Positions 33,639-39,392 of a stretch of DNA of 64,000 nucleotides are shown in pieces. How positions within the stretch are numbered: the first letter of the stretch is position 1; the number at the start of each line of letters is the position of its first letter. The notes beneath the pieces were generated by a model that worked only from the letters and a program-made list of their open reading frames with translations, made no database searches and had not been told where the DNA came from. The position numbers and the translations under genes were made by a program. The DNA comes from Bacteroidia bacterium (GTDB lineage Bacteria > Bacteroidota > Bacteroidia > J057). The DNA lies in the NCBI GenBank assembly GCA_041391665.1, contig JAWKNO010000001.1, positions 1,922,001-1,986,000 on the forward strand, written 5' to 3'.

Positions 33639-33671
33639 CATAATCGTTTTGTTTCACTTAATTCGAAAGTC

Positions 33672-35069
33672 GTGGACCCGGACCCTGGGAATTTTTTAAC
33701 CCATACGATCATTCTGCTGGACCAATTGTCGTTATGGCCTGAACTTATCGGGCACTACCTTCTTTTTTTCCTGCTTATTTCCATCTCCTTTATCGTTTCT
33801 GCGACAGAGGTTGCCTTTTTTTCTCTCTCCAAATCGGATATCGAGGAATACAAACAAAACTCCGCCCGTGATTCCCAGCGAATCTGGCAGTTGATCAGCC
33901 TGCCCAAACGCCTGCTCGCTACCATTCTGATTTCCAATAACTTTGTCAATGTATTTGCGATTCTCGTCGGCTCTACGATTATCCAGGCCTATGCAAAAGC
34001 TTATGACTGGTCTGCCTATAATCTCAACTTTTTTATGGGGGGCTCCGAATTTTCCCTTACCCTGGAGTTTTTGCTGAATCTGGTGCTCATTACCAGCATT
34101 ATTCTTTTTTTCGGTGAAATTATTCCTAAGGTATATGCTGCCAAAAACCGGCATGTGATTGTGAAACGTGTGGCTGTGCCGCTGGAGATTTTACGCACAC
34201 TTTTTAAGCCGCTTGCTTATATTTTGATCGAAGGAACCCGTTTTATCGACAATAAATTTAAAGTAAAAGAAACCAACGCCTCACTCGATGACCTCCGACA
34301 CGCGATTAATATTACCGCCACGGATGAGGCTAGCAAGGAGGAAAAGGAGATTCTCAAAGGTATTGTCAACTTCAGCAATATTACCGTAAAAAGCGTCATG
34401 CGGGCAAGGGTGGATGTAACTGCCATCGATTTGCATATGTCCTTCGAAGAACTAATGAGTTTTATCAACGAACATAATTTTTCCCGTCTGCCGGTATATG
34501 AAGAAAGTCTGGATAATGTAAAAGGCATCCTGCATATCAAAGACCTATTACCTTATCTCAAAACTGATAGCCCTGATCTGGATATTCAGTCTCTGCTGCG
34601 GGATGTGCATTTTATCCCGGAAAGTAAAAAAATCGATTCCCTGCTGGAAGAGTTCAAAAGCCAGCGTATTCATATTGCCGTTGTCGTGGATGAGTTTGGC
34701 GGTACAGCGGGAATCGTTACCCTCGAAGATGTGATTGAGGAGATTTTTGGAGAAATCAACGATGAGTTTGACAGCGAAGACTGGGTTTATACCAAGATGT
34801 CGGAGGAGGAATATATTTTCGAAGGGCGCATTTCGTTGATAGATGTAAAGAAAATAGTGGGTCTTGAAGACGATGTTTTTGAAGATGCCCGTGGCGATAG
34901 CGACAGTATTGGCGGGCTGATTTTGGAACTTCACGGCAAAATTCCTTCTGCAGGGGATATGATTTTATACAGAAACTACGAGTTGCATGTCGAGTCGGTC
35001 AGCAAAAACCGGATCAATATGGTCAAATTTGTCATAAAAAAAGAAGATGAACAGTTAAAATCTGCTTAA
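33672..35069 (+). CDS. gldE: Gliding motility-associated CNNM/CorC-type membrane protein GldE
   Basis: Integral membrane protein of the CNNM/HlyC-CorC family associated with gliding and T9SS function. The 465-residue product (GTG start) has a DUF21/CNNM membrane domain (about 25-190, with FLLISISFIVSATEVAFFSL and ITSIILFFGEIIPKVYAAKN). Two CBS domains follow (about 230-350; MRARVDVTAIDL, IAVVVDEFGGTAGIVTLEDV). A CorC/HlyC C-terminal domain ends the protein (about 375-460). In Flavobacterium gldE lies between ssb and gldD, exactly as here, which supports the name over a generic transporter call. Confidence 0.9.
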   Translation: MDPDPGNFLTHTIILLDQLSLWPELIGHYLLFFLLISISFIVSATEVAFFSLSKSDIEEYKQNSARDSQRIWQLISLPKRLLATILISNNFVNVFAILVGSTIIQAYAKAYDWSAYNLNFFMGGSEFSLTLEFLLNLVLITSIILFFGEIIPKVYAAKNRHVIVKRVAVPLEILRTLFKPLAYILIEGTRFIDNKFKVKETNASLDDLRHAINITATDEASKEEKEILKGIVNFSNITVKSVMRARVDVTAIDLHMSFEELMSFINEHNFSRLPVYEESLDNVKGILHIKDLLPYLKTDSPDLDIQSLLRDVHFIPESKKIDSLLEEFKSQRIHIAVVVDEFGGTAGIVTLEDVIEEIFGEINDEFDSEDWVYTKMSEEEYIFEGRISLIDVKKIVGLEDDVFEDARGDSDSIGGLILELHGKIPSAGDMILYRNYELHVESVSKNRINMVKFVIKKEDEQLKSA

Positions 35070-35078
35070 TTCGGGTGT

Positions 35079-35657
35079 ATGCAAAAGCAAATATTTTTTC
35101 TCGCAGGTGTACTGCTGTTTCTTTTATCCGGTTGTGAGGAATACGTGCCTTATCCCCGCCCATTTGGTTTTTATCGGATTGATATTCCTGCGCAGACTGA
35201 GCATACACAGTTTTCCACTCAGGTGTGCCCGATGACTTTCGAATATCCCGCTTATGGAGAAATTTCCCGCAGTTCGTCAGATTCCTGCTGGGTAGATATT
35301 CATTTCCCTTCTTACGACTGCAAATGGCATATCACCTACCGCACCGCTGATAAAAAACTGAAAGATCGCAATTCCCACTATGAGGATTATCGCCATCTGA
35401 TCTATCAGCATAGCAAAAAAGCTACTCAAATTAAAGAGACTCCGCTTTCTGTACCGGCAGGACAAGGCGTTTTGTTTGAAATATATGGGAATGTCGGAAC
35501 CCCTGCGCAGGTATTTCTTTACGACAGTACGGAAACGCAGATTGTTATGATGTCTTTTTATTTCCAGACAGCTTTAAAAAATGATTCCCTTCAGCCTGTC
35601 ATCAATTATATGAAAGGCGAAATAGGGCATATGCTGGAAACTTTCCAGTGGGAATAA
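35079..35657 (+). CDS. gldD: Gliding motility lipoprotein GldD
   Basis: Envelope lipoprotein needed for gliding and T9SS in flavobacteria. The 192-residue product has a lipoprotein signal (FFLAGVLLFLLSGC) followed by the family opening YVPYPRPFGFYRIDIP. Later conserved pieces are CPMTFEYPAYGEI, WVDIHFPSYDCKWHITYR and GNVGTPAQVFLYDSTE. It starts 9 nt after gldE and ends 4 nt before the convergent fur gene. Its presence, with several T9SS sorting domains in this window, implies a working T9SS; gliding itself cannot be concluded. Confidence 0.92.
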   Translation: MQKQIFFLAGVLLFLLSGCEEYVPYPRPFGFYRIDIPAQTEHTQFSTQVCPMTFEYPAYGEISRSSSDSCWVDIHFPSYDCKWHITYRTADKKLKDRNSHYEDYRHLIYQHSKKATQIKETPLSVPAGQGVLFEIYGNVGTPAQVFLYDSTETQIVMMSFYFQTALKNDSLQPVINYMKGEIGHMLETFQWE

Positions 35658-35661
35658 GATA

Positions 35662-36078
35662 TTAACTGCAAAGCGGGCATGTACCCTGAAGCAGCACATT
35701 TACCTCCGTAAGTTTGTAGCCGGAAGGCATTTGAATGGCGGGAATACGCACCTGATCCACACATGAAGTTTTGCCACACACTTCACATTTGAAGTGAATA
35801 TGGTCGTGATGGTGGTCGTGACCTTCCAGGCAGTCTGTCGGGCAGAGCGCATATTTCATCGCACCGGCATCGTCGAGGACTTTGTGTACAATGCCTTTTT
35901 CGAGAAAAGTGGAAAGCGTGCGGTAAATGGTTACCCTGTCGCAGTTGTGGAGGAGGGCAGATTCGATTTCTGACTCACTAAGTGCGACTTCCCGCTGGAA
36001 AAAAACTTCCAGAATGGCATTCCTGCTGTCTGTGACGCGGAGTGAATGGCTGCGAAGAATCTGGCTGACAGATGACAT
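35662..36078 (-). CDS. Fur family metal-dependent transcriptional regulator
   Basis: DNA-binding metal sensor of the Fur/Zur/PerR family, 138 residues. The winged helix has LRVTDSRNAILEVFF and ESEIESALLHNCDRVTIYRT. The dimerisation and metal domain has GHDHHHDHIHFKCEVCGKTS with the first CxxC zinc pair, and the C-terminal CPLC pair. Which metal it senses is not clear; the extended histidine run and short C-terminus are more like Zur-type members in Bacteroidota. The ATG at 36078 gives MSSVSQILRSHSLR; an earlier ATG at 36126 adds a non-conserved tail. Confidence 0.87.
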   Translation of the reverse strand: MSSVSQILRSHSLRVTDSRNAILEVFFQREVALSESEIESALLHNCDRVTIYRTLSTFLEKGIVHKVLDDAGAMKYALCPTDCLEGHDHHHDHIHFKCEVCGKTSCVDQVRIPAIQMPSGYKLTEVNVLLQGTCPLCS

Positions 36079-36237
36079 GAGGCAAAGATACGGAAATTTT
36101 CTGGAACTCTGTGAAACGCTGCACAACTGAAGAGTCCCGGTTATTTGGATAAGAATATCTCCCGTTTTCGAATATTTTCCCTATCTTCTAAAAACATGTT
36201 CGACACCACACCCAGCCATCACTAAAACCCAATATAC

Positions 36238-36396
36238 ATGCAAAAACATATGCTTTTCGCCCGACAAACCGTCTCCACGCAAGAAGGCCAGTGGCTATGG
36301 GATACGCGGGAGGTGCCGGATGGCATCTATCTCTATGAGTTGCGCACGGAGGCACAGGAATTGCTGGCACAGGGGAAAATTGTAGTGAAGAAATAG
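36238..36396 (+). pseudogene. Remnant of a T9SS-secreted protein (C-terminal sorting domain tail only)
   Basis: A 52-residue frame whose last 35 or so residues read as the end of a type A T9SS sorting domain: GQWLWDTREVPDGIYLYELR then LLAQGKIVVKK. In intact proteins this tail follows a large secreted domain and a signal peptide; here only a short MQKHMLFARQ segment precedes it and no signal is present. The body of the gene was probably deleted. A 42-bp region upstream offers no in-frame extension (stop at 36223-36225). It borders the palindromic repeats at 36421. Confidence 0.7.
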
Positions 36397-36420
36397 AATC
36401 ACCTACGGTTGGGAATCTTG

Positions 36421-36526
36421 GGTTTTACGCAAAGTTTTGCAAAGGAATCGCAAAGTTTCGCAAAGAGAAAAGGGCAAACTCCGCGGAACTCTGCGTGGCA
36501 CTTTGCGTTACTCTGTGTTCAAAACC
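36421..36526. repeat. Palindromic cgcaaag repeat, unit 1
   Basis: About 106 bp beginning GGTTTTACGCAAAG and containing repeated cgcaaag motifs (including AGGAATCGCAAAG). The right side has the complement (ACTTTGCG at 36500-36507) and ends with AAAACC. The unit folds back on itself imperfectly and resembles dispersed intergenic repeats seen in Bacteroidota genomes. The 66-codon open frame over it (36409-36609) is only repeat translation. Confidence 0.75.
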
Positions 36527-36554
36527 TGGGAGCCGATCTCCGATCAATATCCCT

Positions 36555-36657
36555 AAAGTTTACGCAAAGTTTCGCAGAGGAATCGCAAAGGTCTCGCAAA
36601 GAACGCTAAGAACTCCTTTGCGTATTTTGCGGTTCTTGGCGGACTTTGCGTGAAACC
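36555..36657. repeat. Palindromic cgcaaag repeat, unit 2
   Basis: About 103 bp, homologous to unit 1 (shared core AGGAATCGCAAAG). Left arm GTTTACGCAAAG; right arm CTTTGCGTGAAACC at 36644-36657, which is also a 13/14 inverted match to the left end of unit 1 at 36421-36434. Internal CGCAAAGAACGCTAAGAA pairs with TTCTTGGCGGACTTTGCG. The pair of units is framed by near-identical ACCTACGGTTGGG (36401-36413) and ACCTGCGGTTGGG (36655-36667). Confidence 0.75.
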
Positions 36658-36669
36658 TGCGGTTGGGTA

Positions 36670-36691
36670 TATTTCACTCATGCGGATGCGG
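36670..36691. repeat. 22-bp direct repeat, left copy (DUF3500 3'-end remnant)
   Basis: Sequence beginning TATTTCACTCATGCGGATG, identical over 22 bp to 38241-38262, where it forms the stop codon and last codons of the DUF3500 gene. On the minus strand this left copy still reads SPHPHE-stop, with unrelated sequence before it. It marks the left border of the segment carrying the 36903, 37468 and 37865 genes. Confidence 0.85.
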
Positions 36692-36804
36692 GCTCCGTTG
36701 GATAGTACTCGCATTGATTTGATATTTATTAATCAAATGGCTTGTATTTTTTTATTTTATTTATCATATTACAGGTATTGTAAACCATAAAAAATCACAA
36801 TCCG

Positions 36805-36906
36805 ATGAATTATTCAATCTTGGTAAAGAAAAGCTCTCTCTCTCTCTCTCTCTTAGAGATAGACTCCACGCGAAACCCGGTATTTCAGGATCTGAAAAGC
36901 TGGTGA
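36805..36906 (+). CDS. Short leader ORF containing the CT repeat
   Basis: A 33-codon ATG frame (MNYSILVKKSS, then alternating Ser-Leu from the CT tract) whose TGA stop at 36904-36906 overlaps the GTG start of the next gene at 36903. It may be a translated leader coupled to that gene. Loss of one CT unit would fuse this ATG in frame with the downstream gene. No strong ribosome-binding site is visible, so translation is uncertain. Confidence 0.3.
   Translation: MNYSILVKKSSLSLSLLEIDSTRNPVFQDLKSW
36834..36853. repeat. (CT)10 dinucleotide tract
   Basis: Ten uninterrupted CT units, the only such microsatellite noticed in the window. It lies 49 bp upstream of the GTG start at 36903 and inside the short leader ORF. 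The frame of the 36903 gene is open across it but contains no ATG upstream. Confidence 0.9.
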
Positions 36907-37418
36907 GTTTTATTCGAATCCTTACAATCATTTGTTTTGGGCTGACCTTTTCCTTGTGCGATGTAACGGCAGGAAATGTTGTAAAAGCGAAATCCAAAAG
37001 CAGTGGTTTCATTGAATTTGCCCATAACCCGTTCAACACTTTTCCATTTGCTCCAGACTCACTATTTGAAAAGTATTTTAACTTACTAACATACTTAGCT
37101 ACTAAAATCCAAGAGGATTCTCTTTATGTTGAGAGTGATGAATACGCTCAATTAAAATCTCAACAGGCTCTCATCGAAAATAATATAAATGAAACTTACA
37201 ATTTGGATACCCTGAGTGAGCAAGAGGCGTATAACCTTTTTGAAGAACAGTATCAGGAATATATTGATGAGGGAGAACCGGAGCAGACTACTCTTACATG
37301 CCTCGCATTATATGTAACTTGTTTGGCGTCGGGAGGTTCGGGAAAACTTTGTATGCTACTTTACGAAATATGCAATCAAATAGGTCCACCCAATCCTAAC
37401 TATAATCCCAATTATTAA
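36903..37418 (+). CDS. Small exported cysteine-containing protein, unknown function
   Basis: A 171-residue product not recognised. It begins with a signal peptide (MSFIRILTIICFGLTFSLC, cleavage probably after DVTA). The middle is acidic and helical (FEEQYQEYIDEGEPEQ). The hydrophobic C-terminal segment has four cysteines (LTCLALYVTCLASGGSG, KLCMLLYEICNQ), and the protein ends in a PNPNYNPNY tail. The cysteines would be oxidised outside the cytoplasm. GTG start at 36903 overlaps the stop of the short leader ORF; with a different CT-repeat number, translation could begin at 36805 instead. It is followed 49 nt later by two paralogous cytosolic proteins. Confidence 0.6.
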   Translation: MSFIRILTIICFGLTFSLCDVTAGNVVKAKSKSSGFIEFAHNPFNTFPFAPDSLFEKYFNLLTYLATKIQEDSLYVESDEYAQLKSQQALIENNINETYNLDTLSEQEAYNLFEEQYQEYIDEGEPEQTTLTCLALYVTCLASGGSGKLCMLLYEICNQIGPPNPNYNPNY

Positions 37419-37467
37419 AAGCGGAAGATTCTACCCGAAGGTTTTTGTGAAGAATAATTATTCAATT

Positions 37468-37821
37468 ATGAACACTCATGGTTTTGAAATAAAAATCAAT
37501 GGTGAACGCCTTTGTAGGGCAGGGTTTGATACTGGTCAATATGTTTTGGCTTGTGCGCTGGATTTAAAAAGAGAAACAGGGGAATCTTCAGATAGGATGG
37601 AGATTAATGTAATTGGTACTGAAGAAAATACCACCAAACAAATCATTTGGTTATTACAAAAGGCTTTGCTGAAAGGCGATCAAATTTCCATTGAAGTAAT
37701 TACTGGAAATTTCGATCCACCTTTGTATCAGTACACTTTTCCAAACACTACAGCCATTGATTTCGAAAACGATTCAATCGAAGATATACTGGATCGTGGG
37801 AGAGATCTTTTTGACAACTAG
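37468..37821 (+). CDS. LCRAGF-motif small protein, tandem paralog 1
   Basis: A 117-residue soluble protein without signal peptide and of no named family. It shares with the next gene the pattern GFEIKINGERLCRAGF, then SSDRMEINVIGTEENT and LKGDQISIEVITGNFDPP. This is a compact alpha/beta domain of about 85 residues plus a divergent acidic C-terminal tail ending DILDRGRDLFDN. The ATG at 37468 was chosen over an earlier ATG at 37447 because the paralog begins at the equivalent position. Sits directly after the exported small protein; a partner or protective role is conceivable but not shown. Confidence 0.65.
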   Translation: MNTHGFEIKINGERLCRAGFDTGQYVLACALDLKRETGESSDRMEINVIGTEENTTKQIIWLLQKALLKGDQISIEVITGNFDPPLYQYTFPNTTAIDFENDSIEDILDRGRDLFDN

Positions 37822-37864
37822 TTTTGGCTTGTTACTCGTTCTTCTGACTTTAACCTTTACAAAT

Positions 37865-38212
37865 ATGAAAACCAATGGGTTAGAAATTTCACTTAACGGT
37901 CAGCCCCTCTGCCGGGCAGGATTCAAAGCGGATCGGTATCACCTGACCTGTATGCTACAGATAATCAAACATGCCGAGCAAGCTTCTGACCAGATCGAGA
38001 TGATTGTTGGAGGTACAGAGGGATCGACTCTCAAATTAGTCAACTGGGTGGAGCAAACTCTCCGGGAAGGAGATAAAATTACTATTCAGGTAGTTTCCGG
38101 CGGCGATTACGAACTCCCTCAATCTTCTTTTGACACGAAACAGGATCTCAATACATCGGCATGGTTAAATAGCTCACTCAAAGATCTACTTGATTCTAAC
38201 CAATCGCTTTGA
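37865..38212 (+). CDS. LCRAGF-motif small protein, tandem paralog 2
   Basis: A 115-residue soluble paralog of the preceding gene: MKTNGLEISLNGQPLCRAGF, ASDQIEMIVGGTEGST, LREGDKITIQVVSGGDYELP. The two align through the whole domain but differ at many positions, so the duplication is old or the pair is under diversifying pressure. The C-terminal tail again is acidic and ends SLKDLLDSNQSL, similar in shape to the first copy's. ATG at 37865 fits the paralog start; an upstream frame from 37757 overlaps the preceding gene and is not supported. Confidence 0.65.
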   Translation: MKTNGLEISLNGQPLCRAGFKADRYHLTCMLQIIKHAEQASDQIEMIVGGTEGSTLKLVNWVEQTLREGDKITIQVVSGGDYELPQSSFDTKQDLNTSAWLNSSLKDLLDSNQSL

Positions 38213-38240
38213 ATGCTCCGTTTTGTTAGGAATGTGAATG

Positions 38241-38262
38241 TATTTCACTCATGCGGATGCGG
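38241..38262. repeat. 22-bp direct repeat, right copy (within the DUF3500 3' end)
   Basis: Identical to 36670-36691. Covers the stop codon of the DUF3500 gene (TGA at 38247-38245 on the minus strand) and its last codons. Right border of the 1.55 kb segment. Confidence 0.85.
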
Positions 38263-39321
38263 ACTTTGCTCGTAATGCCTCCGCAGTAAATCTTCTCCGA
38301 AGTCGTTTTCCAGGTCGCGGACGGTCGTGTGGATGTGGTTGGCGTTGTTTTGGATATTGTCGTATTCGATCAGGGTAACAGGGCCGTGGATGCGGTAATA
38401 GTGTGCATCGCCGGGTTCGATTCCGCCCATCCACGCGAAGTAGAGGTTTTCTTTTCCGGCTTTTTCTATTTTTGCCCGCTGCGTATCAGCAATGTCTGTT
38501 TCCATATTGTCGAGGAATACATTCATCAATTCCCACAGTGCAGCCTGCTGTCCTTCATTCATCTCGCCCCAGGTGATGCCCTCAAAGGCTTCGAGACTGG
38601 CTTTGCGTTTGGTGCCGGTGATAATGTCGGCAGGTGCTTCTGGTGCGATAATGGCTTTTGCCTGCTGGCCTGCGTCCAAACTTTTGATCAGGGCGCGGGC
38701 GAGATCCTGCTCTTTTTTCAGTACTTCGGTTCCCTTTTTGGGGCCATCCAGCACAATCGCCGGATTGGTAGCCATAAAGGCGGGTGTGGCGGATACCTGC
38801 CGTGTTACGCTCGAAAAACTGAGCGACAGGTGATGTCCTTCAAATCTCCAGGCCCAGGGTTCGTCGTGAGAAGGGGTGCCGAAAATTGACACAAAGTACA
38901 ATTCTGTATTGCGGCGCGGTCCTCCGGGCTCCAGTCCTTCGATGACGCGGAGCACTTCTTCAAGTTGGATGATGCTGGTAGCTTTGCGGTAACCTTCATC
39001 GCTGACCACGGTATTGAGCAGATCCATGGCTTTTTTGCGCTGATCTTCGCTCATATCCCGGAGCGGAAGGCCTTTTCTTTCAATCGGAACAAAATTAACA
39101 TTGTATTTTTCTTCATGATCAAAGGAGAAAGTCGCCTGGGCTTTCTGTTCTTCTGACAGGGACGCCAAAAAATCCTCTGCCGCATGGGTCATTGCATGCA
39201 TGGTAGCGTGTTCGACGGTAAGGGTGTCGGATTGTTGGGTTGAACTGGAGGGTTTGCAGCCAACCAGTGTTGCCATTACAGTGAAAAAAAGGCTTATGAG
39301 GAGGAAGGTAAGCTTGTTCAT
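38245..39321 (-). CDS. DUF3500 family lipoprotein
   Basis: Exported protein of 358 residues from a family of unknown function. Lipoprotein signal LISLFFTVMATLVGC with the lipobox cysteine near residue 22. Family features follow: AEDFLASLSEEQKAQATFSF, ERKGLPLRDMSEDQRKKAM, EPWAWRFEGHHLSLSFSSV, ENLYFAWMGGIEPGDAHYYR and LIEYDNIQNNANHIHTTVRD. The conserved histidines and the GHH and NHIH motifs suggest a metal- or ligand-binding site, but activity is unknown. Its final 22 bp recur at 36670. The ATG lies 8 nt past a large hairpin. Confidence 0.85.
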   Translation of the reverse strand: MNKLTFLLISLFFTVMATLVGCKPSSSTQQSDTLTVEHATMHAMTHAAEDFLASLSEEQKAQATFSFDHEEKYNVNFVPIERKGLPLRDMSEDQRKKAMDLLNTVVSDEGYRKATSIIQLEEVLRVIEGLEPGGPRRNTELYFVSIFGTPSHDEPWAWRFEGHHLSLSFSSVTRQVSATPAFMATNPAIVLDGPKKGTEVLKKEQDLARALIKSLDAGQQAKAIIAPEAPADIITGTKRKASLEAFEGITWGEMNEGQQAALWELMNVFLDNMETDIADTQRAKIEKAGKENLYFAWMGGIEPGDAHYYRIHGPVTLIEYDNIQNNANHIHTTVRDLENDFGEDLLRRHYEQSPHPHE

Positions 39322-39329
39322 GAGTAGTA

Positions 39330-39386
39330 GTATTTGCCGGAATTTTTAGTTTATCGTTGTAAGATAATAAAAATTCCGGCAAATAC
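39330..39386. terminator. Perfect 19-bp inverted repeat between the giant T9SS protein and DUF3500 genes
   Basis: GTATTTGCCGGAATTTTTA (39330-39348) and TAAAAATTCCGGCAAATAC (39368-39386), loop 19 nt. It starts 7 nt after the stop of the 39393 gene on the minus strand, as expected for a terminator. Its far arm ends 8 nt before the DUF3500 ATG, so it could also hide that gene's ribosome-binding site. Confidence 0.75.
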
Positions 39387-39392
39387 AGCGCG

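Noticed and set aside
36409..36609. 66-codon open frame over the cgcaaag repeats
   Set aside because: Its translation (repeated FTQSFAKESQ-type units) only reflects the nucleotide repeat; no start context or conservation evidence.
36834..36853. CT tract as a sequencing or assembly artefact
   Set aside because: Cannot be excluded without reads, but the run is moderate (20 bp) and the surrounding sequence is complex, so it was kept as a real feature.
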